From assembly GCF_025717605.1 (NCBI RefSeq), contig NZ_JAJIRQ010000001.1, forward strand, positions 342,916 through 406,915: DNA of 64,000 nucleotides, in the 5' to 3' direction. The notes below the pieces were generated by a model. It was not told where the DNA came from, did no database searches, and saw only the letters and a list, made by a program, of their open reading frames with translations. Shown in pieces: positions 1 through 7,755 of this stretch (positions within the stretch are counted from its first letter, which is position 1; each line of letters opens with the position of its first letter). Source of the stretch: Paucibacter sp. TC2R-5. Lineage in GTDB: Bacteria > Pseudomonadota > Gammaproteobacteria > Burkholderiales > Burkholderiaceae_C. Both the position numbers and the translations under genes were made by a program.

Positions 1-709
1 ATTTTAAAGAGAAAAGTGACCAAATTAGCGAAAAGTGGTTTTCCCCTTATATATAAACCCTCTTAAATTCATAAACACAAACATTTAGATCATTGATCAA
101 TGCTGTGTTAGTGATCACTAACAAAAGAAGCACCCGGCTGCGCATGAGAATCAAGATCGGGTCCATGTGCTCTGCGCATGTGGGCGTAGGCTGAACTCGG
201 ACGGGGTGTTGGAGCCTACGTTTCAGCCAACGCTGTTTCTCGCATCGGTCGGGCCCAAAAGAGTTCCGTTGGCGATTTAAGCCGTTTTAATGACAAGGTG
301 TACCCTACGTATGTCTAGTGAAATTAAATCGCTTCTGGGGTGCATTGGGGCCTTTCTTGGGTGGGTGTGGTTCTGGGGTGTTCAAGTTGGGCGACAGATG
401 ACCGCTCGGTGCGCCACCTACATTCAGTCTCTGTGCCTGCGGGACACCTTCGTTCGACTGCCCCGGGGGGAGCGTTGACTGCGACGATAAGACGGTTCGC
501 AACCTGGCGACCGAGTACATCGCCCGGCTGGAAGACGACCACCGCACGGAATTGCCGGTCTGGCGGGGCGTTGGTCCTTCAATCCAAGAGCGTGGGTGAG
601 CGTGCCGAATTAACTGATGGCCTGGACGTAAGCTCTCCGCCTCGAACTTACGGAAGGTAGCCTCTGCGTGGCGCTGCCGCGAAATTTGGACGCCCCGGTG
701 GACCCGCGC
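1..709. other. Gene-poor AT-rich left end
   Basis: I see no convincing gene here. The first 130 bases are clearly AT-rich compared with the rest of the window and hold two palindromes (listed separately). Short open frames between 290 and 660 lack a ribosome binding site and recognisable protein content. The base composition fits an intergenic or foreign-DNA junction, perhaps close to the left end of the island. No copy of the tRNA-Gly 3' end was seen here by eye. Confidence 0.5.
91..122. promoter_or_regulatory. Twin TGATCA-centred palindromes
   Basis: Positions 91-102 (CATTGATCAATG) and 107-122 (GTTAGTGATCACTAAC) are both perfect palindromes with a TGATCA core. Their centres are 18 bases apart, close to two helical turns, as expected for paired dimer binding sites. 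The controlled gene may lie left of the window. The regulator is unknown. Confidence 0.4.
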
Positions 710-1135
710 TCAATCCACCGTCTTGACCACCGGTATGCCGTTGTTGCCGACCGGGATGTAGATCTGGGTGTGGTTCGGGCTGCTGGCCATCTTCTCTTGT
801 GCCTTGATGGCCTCGTGCTGAAGGTAGCGGTCGGTCAGGGTGGCGTTGATGATTTGCTGGGCGTGCGCAATGCCCTTGGCTTCTTCGACCCGTATCTCCG
901 CCTTCTGGGTTTCCACCTTGATCAGTTGCTCCTGTTGGCGGATTTTGATTTCATTGAGCTTGACCTGATTGGCCGCGGTGGCGCGGGCCTGATAGCGGGA
1001 ATACTCCGGGATCGAGAAAATCAACGAAAAAACTGCAGCGATGAATAATAAAACATAAAACAATATTATGTTGATTGCTGGCGTTTTGTGATCATCTCTG
1101 AGGTTTTGTGTGACTGCTTCGATTTGTGTTTCCAT
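710..1135 (-). CDS. Small membrane protein resembling an SPFH/prohibitin tail
   Basis: A 141-residue protein with one N-terminal membrane segment (about residues 21-43, rich in I, L, V and F). A charged, probably coiled-coil helix follows (about 50-100, many K, E, Q and A). The C-terminal part contains GIAHAQQIINATL, YLQHEAIKAQEKMA and SPNHTQIYIPVGNNGIP. From memory, this order (helical AEGxA-type repeat, then a hydrophobic YIPxGxxGxP end) is typical of the tail of SPFH/band-7 proteins. The globular SPFH domain that should sit between membrane anchor and coil is absent. The frame is intact with a plausible upstream AGGA. It could be a natural short scaffold protein or a remnant. Function unknown; it lies just before the Hhe-like gene on the opposite strand. 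Confidence 0.6.
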   Translation of the reverse strand: METQIEAVTQNLRDDHKTPAINIILFYVLLFIAAVFSLIFSIPEYSRYQARATAANQVKLNEIKIRQQEQLIKVETQKAEIRVEEAKGIAHAQQIINATLTDRYLQHEAIKAQEKMASSPNHTQIYIPVGNNGIPVVKTVD

Positions 1136-1707
1136 GATTTTTGAGTTTATATTCCTGGTTTGTGTTTGAATTACTTGTGCCGATGAAGTGATTGGCTTTG
1201 GTATTGTTTTTTAGTATCGATTGGCTGTCCAGTTATATTCGTGGCTCGATGCGAACTCGCGCCAGGACGCTTATCTGCGCGTAGCCGTTCAGGGCATCCG
1301 CGCGGCACACATTGCCAGTGCCCGCCACAGCTGCGTGAGAAGCGCTTTCATCGCGGTCTGTCTGCTGGATATGATGGGCACTCAGGGGAGGGCGGCCAAA
1401 AAGTGAAAATCACAGGCTGCTCCAGATCGGAATGGATCGCACGTTGTCTGCATTGAGCCGCCCAGCGCTTGGGTTGGTGCTTGATGCACAGGCAAGGCTG
1501 GCGGTTCTTTTCAAGCAGGCAAATTCACGCCCAGCAGGGCAAGTGACTGCCCTCCGCTGTGCGGAGCTCTATCCCGGCGTGGGGTGAGGCCAAACGACTT
1601 TCAAGAAGAACCGCGACAAAGACCATGCGCCATGACATCAAGAGAACGCTCTCGGCCATGCCCAAGGCTTTAGCCCAACTTTCCTTTTGCTCACCACGAT
1701 CATCCAG
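1136..1707. other. Intergenic stretch without clear gene
   Basis: This gap separates the divergently oriented SPFH-tail-like gene and the large helicase gene. Short open frames exist but have no ribosome binding site and no recognisable content. It should contain the promoters of both neighbours, but I could not assign boxes with confidence. Confidence 0.4.
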
Positions 1708-4700
1708 ATGAACAAAGACATCGCTTCCAAACTGCACGCCAGCCGCAAGGAGCTGTTGGACATTGGCCTGCGCAACAACCTGGTCAGCTTCAGGAAGACA
1801 GCCAAAAACCTAGCTTTGATACAGGCGGATGCCGGTGAGGTGTTCGAGGCGGTGTATGGGGAGGAGAAGGCGCTATCGTTCTTTGCGTCTGAGGCTAAGC
1901 CCAAGCGCACGGCCTCAACGAAGGTCAAGGACCAAGAAGCAGCAACAGAAGAGGACGGTGAAGATGAGCTGGATTCCTCGGATTTGGAATTGCTGAGCGA
2001 GCTGAGCCAGGCCCGCGCCTTAGCCGGCGTAGCTGTCACTGCCGGCGAAGAGCCCACGGCCAAGGGTCGCGGTAAGGCTGCCAAGGTGCGGCTGCTGACG
2101 GCGTTGGATGAAGAGCGGCTGTTTTTGCAGTTGCTCAAGATGCGCGCCGAGGCGCAGAGTTATGTGGAGGAGCAGGGCGTCAACGTGCTTTACCTGGCGC
2201 TGGGTTTCCTGCACTGGTATGAGAGCGACAGCTCGCAGGAAGCACGCCGGGCGCCTCTAGTGATGGTGCCGGTGAAGCTGGTGCGGGTCAGCGCCCAGGA
2301 ACCCTTCAAGCTGGAGTACACCGGGGACGAGTTGGTGATCAACCTGTCGTTGGAGGCCAAACTGAAGGCCGATTTCGACATCCGCTTGCCTGCCTTCGAT
2401 ATGGAGGCTGAACAGGCTACAGAGGAGCTAATTCGCTACTTCAAGGCCGTTGGCGAAGCCGTTCGACTGCAAAAACGCTGGAAGGTGCAGGCGAACGAGT
2501 TGGTGCTGGGCTTCTTCTCCTTCGGCAAGTTTCTAATGTTCAAGGATCTGGACCCGCAGAGCTGGCCGGCCGAGAAGTCGCCGGCCAATCATGCGGTGAT
2601 CGGGCGTCTGCTGCGGGGTGGATTTGGGTCCGACGCGCCGGCGTATACCGATGACGTGCATGTGGACAGCGTGTGCTCGCCCGGCGAAGTGCATTTTGTA
2701 AAGGATGCCGACAGCAGCCAGACGCAAGCAATTCTGGAGGTGCGCGCGGGCTCTAATCTAGTGATCCAGGGGCCGCCGGGAACGGGCAAGTCGCAAACCA
2801 TCACTAACTTGATCGCCGAGCTGATCAGCCAAAACAAGACTGTCTTGTTTGTGGCCGAGAAGATGGCGGCGCTGGAGGTGGTTAAACGGCGGCTGGATGA
2901 GAGCCATTTGGGCGATGCAGTGCTGGAACTGCACAGCCAACGGGCGACTAAAAAATCGGTGCTGGATGAGTTGCAGCGCTCGCTCGACCATGGCCGACCG
3001 CTCAACGACCAGGGCGAACAGGACATCGCCAATCTGACCGAGGTGCAGGAGGAATTGAATCGCTACTGCGCCGTGGTGAGCAGCGAGGTGGGCAGCAGCG
3101 GTTTGCAGTTCTTGGAGGTGCTGGGTCGCTATATGCGCTGCAAGCGCGAGTGGCCGTCGCTGGCTCCGCTGGATTTCAAGCCGATGGCGGCATGGAGCGA
3201 GTCGCTGTTTTTGCGCCGCAAGGAGCGCATGCGTGAACTGCAAGTGCATCTGAAGGAGATGGGGCGGCCGGATCAAAGCCCATTCTGGGGCTCGACCAAG
3301 ACCTTCTTTACGCCGGTGGATGAAAGTGCGGCCGCTGATGTGTTGCAGCAATCGCTGCAATATGTGGAGATGCTAAAAAGCCGGGCCGATGAACTGTCGC
3401 AGCGGTTGATGCTGAGCCAGCCAGTTACCGTGCAGGACATTGATGTGGTCTGCCGTGCAGCGAGACGGGCCGCACAGGCGCCGCGGTTGCAGGGGGTTCA
3501 GCTATCGACCCAGGACTGGCAGCTCCGGCGAGATGCCTTGCGGGCCCTGATTGATGCGGGCCAGGCGATGAGCGGGCTGCGGCAGCAATTTGACGCGGTG
3601 CTGGTGGATGTGGCTTGGGCCCAGGACTTGCTGCCGGTGCGGCAGGTGCTGCTCAGCCATGGCAGCAAGTGGTGGCGTTTTATGTCCAGCGCGTTCAAAC
3701 AGGCCAAAGGGCGGCTGCAGTCACTGGCTCGGGCTGAGCTGCCTAAAGCGGCCAGCGAGATGCTGAAGATGGTAGACGGCGTGATGTCCTACCAGCAGCA
3801 TGAAAAAGTGTTCCTGCAGCAGGAGACGTTAGGTCAGGCCTTGTTTGGCGCGCAGTGGCAGGGCCGGCAGTCCGATTGGGTGGTGCTGGACCGGCTGATG
3901 AGCTGGGTGGTGAGTCTGCATGACGATATGGGCAAGGGCGAGATCCCGGCCGGTATCGTTGACTTCTTGTCTGGGCATGCGGATGCGAGTGGCCTGGGCG
4001 ATGTGGCGCAGGTGATCGAGAACCTGATGGCCGACACCAAGGCCGGGCTGACCCAGGTTTCAGACATCTTGGGCGTCTCGCAGCAGTCGGGCGGGCAGGA
4101 TCTGCTGACCACTCCCTTGGAGCGGCTGGCCGAACAGCTGGAACAATGGCAAGTTGGCTTGGGCTCACTGCGGCATATGGGGCGTTTCAACGCCTTGGCA
4201 GAGCAACTGCGCAAAGAAAAGATGGCGCAGTTTGTGTCGCATGCGGCGGTTTGCGAGCGGCCCGAGCAACTTGGTGGATTGCTGGAGCTGAGCTGGTACT
4301 CGGGCTTGCTGCAAAGTGTCTACGCGGAGAACCCGACGCTGCAACATTTCGACCGGATTCAACATGAACACCGGATTGCACGCTTCCGCGAGCTGGACCA
4401 AGCCTCGTTGCGGCATGCGCAGACGAAATTGGCGGCCAAGGTCTGGGCCGCCAAGCCGAACTTGAATCAGCCGGGCGAGATGGGTGTGCTGCGGGCCGAG
4501 TTCAACAAGAAGAAGCGGCATCTGCCGATCCGGCAGCTGATTCTCAAGTCGGGCCGGGCGATTCAACAGATCAAGCCGGTGTTCATGATGAGCCCGATGT
4601 CGATTGCCAACTTCTTGCCGCCGGGGATTCTTGAGTTCGACGTGGTGATCTTTGACGAGGCCTCGCAGGTCAAGGCCGTGGATGCGTTTGGCGCGATCTT

Positions 4701-6501
4701 GCGCGGCCGGCAAGTGGTGGTGGTGGGTGATACGCGCCAGATGCCGCCGACTGACTTCTTTGGCCGCGATGTGGAGGTGGATGACGAGGACAACACCACC
4801 GGCGACATCGAGAGCATCCTGAGCATGTTCAAGGCGGCCGGTTGTGCGGAGCGTTACTTGCGCTGGCATTACCGCAGCCGCCATGAGTCCTTGATCGCCG
4901 TTTCCAACGCCGAGTTTTACGACAGCAAGCTGGTCATCTTTCCGACCGCAGGTACCGACCCGATGGTGACCGGCATTGGTTTTGAGCACTTGCCCGAGGC
5001 GCTGTACGACCGGGGACGCACCCGAACCAACAAAGGCGAGGCCAAGGCGGTGGCACAGGCGGTGATGGCGCATGCGATTGAGCGGCCACAGTTGTCGCTC
5101 GGGGTGGCGGCGTTCAGTGCAGCGCAGCGCGATTTGATCGATGTCGAGGTGGAGCTTTTGCGCCGGCGCACGCCGCAGGCCGAGGCCTTCTTCAGCCAGC
5201 ACGCCAGCGAGCCCTTCTTTGTAAAGAACCTGGAGAACATCCAGGGTGACGAGCGTGACGCCATCTTCATCAGCATTGGCTATGGCCGCAACGAGACGGG
5301 CAAGATCGCGCGTGAGTTCGGCCCACTGAACAAGGAGGGTGGGCATCGCCGTCTGAACGTGCTGATCTCGCGGGCCAAGATGATCATGCGGGTGTTCTGC
5401 AACTTCAAGGCGGAAGACATGGCGCTGGATGCCACGGCCAAGCATGGTGTGAGGGCCTTGAAGAATTTCTTGAAGTACGCGGAAACGGGCCAGCTGGAGG
5501 TGAGCCACGAGACGGGCAAGGCGGCTGACTCGCCGTTCGAGACCGAGGTGATTCTGGCCCTGCGTGAACTGGGGCACGACATCGAACCGCAGGTGGGCAC
5601 GGCGGGCTACTTTATCGACATGGCGGTGCGCGACCCCGCGAAGCCTGGGCGTTACTTGCTGGCGATTGAGTGTGACGGGGCGGCATATCACAGCTCGCGT
5701 TCAGCGCGCGACCGGGATCGCCTACGCCAGGGTGTACTTGAAGGCTTGGGCTGGAACTTCCATCGCATTTGGAGCACTGATTGGTTTCGCAATCGGCAGC
5801 AGGAACTCAAGCGCGTGGTGGCCGCTATCGATGCGGCCAAGGCAAGCGAGGGCCGCGTTGTTCTGGCGGTGGTCAAGGATGCGGCGCCGGTTGAGCATGT
5901 AATTGAACGGGGCGAGGCGGCCAGTGAGGTCGAGGTGAACTTCACACAGCCTTATGTCAAGGCTGCCCTTGCTCCGGTCGGTGGCGTGGAGTTGCACTTG
6001 GCGCCCGTTGGCGACTTGGGCCGTATGGTGGTGCGGGTGGCCAGCGTCGAGGCTCCGATCCACTTCAGTGACCTGACCAAGCGTTTGATGGAGGCATTCG
6101 GCGTCGTGCGCGCTGGGAATCGCATCACGGCCAGGGTGCAAGAGGCGCTAGACCATTGTGTGCGAGGCGGCAAGGTCCATTGGCGTGGCGACTTTGTCTA
6201 TGTCCCCGGCGATGGACAGATCGTTCCAAGGGATCGGTCACTGTTCAGCGCCACCGACAAGAAGATCGAATGGGTGGCCCCGGAGGAGATTGACGCGGCA
6301 CTTCAGGAAAGTGTGCGGCTGGGCTACTCGCTGAGCTTGGATGATGCGGTGGCGGAAGCGATCAGGTTGCTGGGCTTTGGCCGTGCGACACAGAAGATAG
6401 GCGCGGCTGTGGAGGAACGGATGGAGGCGCTGGTCATGGCTGGAGTGCTGGAGCGAGTGGGGACCGTGGTGACGTTGGCGACTAGTGCGAGCTTTGGTTA
6501 G
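1708..6501 (+). CDS. DUF4011-helicase-Vsr-DUF3320 protein (Hhe-like antiphage)
   Basis: A 1,597-residue multidomain protein. The N-terminus (SRKELLDIGLRNNLVSFR) matches the DUF4011 start. An SF1 DNA2/UPF1-type helicase follows: Walker A GPPGTGKS near residue 355, Walker B DEAS near 983, GDTRQMPP soon after, NIQGDERDAI and LNVLISRAK in the second RecA domain. A Vsr/MTES_1575-like nuclease comes next (SPFETEV near 1275, then ECDGAAYHSS). The end resembles DUF3320 (LTKRLMEAFG near 1457). The roughly 620 residues between Walker A and B are a large, partly helical insertion. Single genes with this order were named Hhe in the 2020 survey of antiphage systems by Gao and colleagues. I chose the ATG at 1708, matching the family start, over an in-frame TTG at 1687. 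It stands alone, next to the WYL regulator and CRISPR-Cas locus. All key helicase motifs look intact. Confidence 0.85.
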   Translation: MNKDIASKLHASRKELLDIGLRNNLVSFRKTAKNLALIQADAGEVFEAVYGEEKALSFFASEAKPKRTASTKVKDQEAATEEDGEDELDSSDLELLSELSQARALAGVAVTAGEEPTAKGRGKAAKVRLLTALDEERLFLQLLKMRAEAQSYVEEQGVNVLYLALGFLHWYESDSSQEARRAPLVMVPVKLVRVSAQEPFKLEYTGDELVINLSLEAKLKADFDIRLPAFDMEAEQATEELIRYFKAVGEAVRLQKRWKVQANELVLGFFSFGKFLMFKDLDPQSWPAEKSPANHAVIGRLLRGGFGSDAPAYTDDVHVDSVCSPGEVHFVKDADSSQTQAILEVRAGSNLVIQGPPGTGKSQTITNLIAELISQNKTVLFVAEKMAALEVVKRRLDESHLGDAVLELHSQRATKKSVLDELQRSLDHGRPLNDQGEQDIANLTEVQEELNRYCAVVSSEVGSSGLQFLEVLGRYMRCKREWPSLAPLDFKPMAAWSESLFLRRKERMRELQVHLKEMGRPDQSPFWGSTKTFFTPVDESAAADVLQQSLQYVEMLKSRADELSQRLMLSQPVTVQDIDVVCRAARRAAQAPRLQGVQLSTQDWQLRRDALRALIDAGQAMSGLRQQFDAVLVDVAWAQDLLPVRQVLLSHGSKWWRFMSSAFKQAKGRLQSLARAELPKAASEMLKMVDGVMSYQQHEKVFLQQETLGQALFGAQWQGRQSDWVVLDRLMSWVVSLHDDMGKGEIPAGIVDFLSGHADASGLGDVAQVIENLMADTKAGLTQVSDILGVSQQSGGQDLLTTPLERLAEQLEQWQVGLGSLRHMGRFNALAEQLRKEKMAQFVSHAAVCERPEQLGGLLELSWYSGLLQSVYAENPTLQHFDRIQHEHRIARFRELDQASLRHAQTKLAAKVWAAKPNLNQPGEMGVLRAEFNKKKRHLPIRQLILKSGRAIQQIKPVFMMSPMSIANFLPPGILEFDVVIFDEASQVKAVDAFGAILRGRQVVVVGDTRQMPPTDFFGRDVEVDDEDNTTGDIESILSMFKAAGCAERYLRWHYRSRHESLIAVSNAEFYDSKLVIFPTAGTDPMVTGIGFEHLPEALYDRGRTRTNKGEAKAVAQAVMAHAIERPQLSLGVAAFSAAQRDLIDVEVELLRRRTPQAEAFFSQHASEPFFVKNLENIQGDERDAIFISIGYGRNETGKIAREFGPLNKEGGHRRLNVLISRAKMIMRVFCNFKAEDMALDATAKHGVRALKNFLKYAETGQLEVSHETGKAADSPFETEVILALRELGHDIEPQVGTAGYFIDMAVRDPAKPGRYLLAIECDGAAYHSSRSARDRDRLRQGVLEGLGWNFHRIWSTDWFRNRQQELKRVVAAIDAAKASEGRVVLAVVKDAAPVEHVIERGEAASEVEVNFTQPYVKAALAPVGGVELHLAPVGDLGRMVVRVASVEAPIHFSDLTKRLMEAFGVVRAGNRITARVQEALDHCVRGGKVHWRGDFVYVPGDGQIVPRDRSLFSATDKKIEWVAPEEIDAALQESVRLGYSLSLDDAVAEAIRLLGFGRATQKIGAAVEERMEALVMAGVLERVGTVVTLATSASFG

Positions 6502-6665
6502 TGCTGACCGGTGGCCTCTGTGTTTCTGCCCAATTACCACCAGGAAGCAGAGGCAGCTTGGCATGCGTACATCAAGCTGAGCCAGAAAGTTTCCAGTGAT
6601 GGCCAAGGGTCGAGCTTCGATGCCGCTCGATCACGCGATATGTACCGATAATTTTTGACGTTACT

Positions 6666-6682
6666 ATTGTCTCAAACACAAT
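6666..6682 (+). promoter_or_regulatory. Possible operator before WYL gene
   Basis: ATTGT, seven bases, ACAAT: a short inverted repeat 15 bases upstream of the WYL regulator start and overlapping where a promoter would sit. It could serve autoregulation, but arms of five bases can occur by chance. Confidence 0.25.
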
Positions 6683-6697
6683 TACCAGGGGAGGGCA

Positions 6698-7732
6698 ATG
6701 GCACAGGCAGAACGGCTTTACAAGCTGAATCACTGGCTCGATTCAGGTCGCTGCCTTACTCGGCAGTTTTTGCTTGCTGAGTTAGAGGTGTCATCTTCAG
6801 CGCTAAAGCGTGATCTGGCGTTCTTGCGGAATCGCATGAACGCGCCGATTGTCTTCGATCACGATCAAAAAGGCTGGCGGCTTGACAAGGCGCAACAGGC
6901 GGTTGGCACCCAATACGAGTTGCCGGGCCTTTGGCTGAGCGCAGAGGAGATTCATGCGCTTCTAACCATGCAGCATTTGTTGTCCAATCTCGACGCCGGC
7001 GGTCTACTGGGACCGCACATCGCCCCGCTGATGGGGCGCCTGAACCAACTGCTGGGTGCAGGCGCGGGTGCAAAAGCAAGCGCCGAGTTGGCGTTGCGCA
7101 TTCGGGTTCAAACCGTAGGCGCGAGGCGTTTGCATGTGCCGAATTTCCAGGCCGTCGGCAGCGCGCTGCTGCGTCGCCAGCGCCTATCCATTCAATACCA
7201 AGGGCGGGGACGAGATGGCGCCCAAGACCATGTGCGTGAAGTCTCGCCGCAGCGTCTGATCCACTACCGTAGCAACTGGTACCTGGACGGTTGGTGTCAT
7301 TGGCGCGAGGGTTTGAGAAGCTTTGCGCTGGACGCGATCCAAAGCATACGGGTGCTGGACCGCCCCGCTATCGAAGTCCCCGGCGGCGAGTTAGATTCAG
7401 TGTTGGGTGCCGGTTATGGCATTTTCTCAGGTCGCGAGGTGCAATGGGCCACGCTGCGCTTCACCGCTGAGCGCGCGCGCTGGGTCGCCGCCGAATCCTG
7501 GCACCCCACGCAGCGTGGCCGCTTTGAGGCGGACGGGCGCTATGTATTGGAACTGCCTTACGCCGATCCGCGCGAGTTGGTGATGGACATCCTGCGTCAT
7601 CTGCCGGAAGTGGAGGTGCTGGGGCCAGCGAGCTTGGCAAAAGAAGTGGAGAAAAAAGTTCGCGCTGCGTTGGAAAAAATGGCGGCAGGGTCATCTGGTG
7701 AGCCTGCGACTTGCCATCATGAAGCCCAGTAG
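6698..7732 (+). CDS. WYL-domain transcriptional regulator
   Basis: A 344-residue DNA-binding regulator. Residues 1-65 form a winged helix (RLYKLNHWLDSGRCLT, then LEVSSSALKRDLAFLR). The central and C-terminal parts hold the WYL core (RLIHYRSNWYLDGWCHWREGLRSF, shown in pieces: YRSNWYLDGWC) and the WCX-type end. WYL domains are ligand or nucleic-acid sensing folds; members next to CRISPR-Cas loci control cas expression in some bacteria. The start follows a strong GGGGAGGG. The gene ends 23 bases before cas3 on the same strand, so it may be the first gene of the cas operon. Regulation of cas genes is inferred from position only; it could equally act on the upstream Hhe-like gene. Confidence 0.85.
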   Translation: MAQAERLYKLNHWLDSGRCLTRQFLLAELEVSSSALKRDLAFLRNRMNAPIVFDHDQKGWRLDKAQQAVGTQYELPGLWLSAEEIHALLTMQHLLSNLDAGGLLGPHIAPLMGRLNQLLGAGAGAKASAELALRIRVQTVGARRLHVPNFQAVGSALLRRQRLSIQYQGRGRDGAQDHVREVSPQRLIHYRSNWYLDGWCHWREGLRSFALDAIQSIRVLDRPAIEVPGGELDSVLGAGYGIFSGREVQWATLRFTAERARWVAAESWHPTQRGRFEADGRYVLELPYADPRELVMDILRHLPEVEVLGPASLAKEVEKKVRAALEKMAAGSSGEPATCHHEAQ

Positions 7733-7755
7733 CAGTCAAACACCTCCGGGCCAAT

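Noticed and set aside
1-300. Left attachment-site copy of the tRNA-Gly end
   Set aside because: I looked for the tRNA T-arm/acceptor sequence in the left part and did not see it.
290-660. Small open frames at the left end
   Set aside because: No ribosome binding sites and no protein-like content; different frames overlap on both strands.
1221-1456. Two small overlapping plus-strand frames
   Set aside because: No start signals or recognisable content; they overlap in different frames.
4165-5691. Long minus-strand open frame of 508 residues within the Hhe-like gene
   Set aside because: It is a high-GC shadow of the intact plus-strand helicase gene, with no family content.
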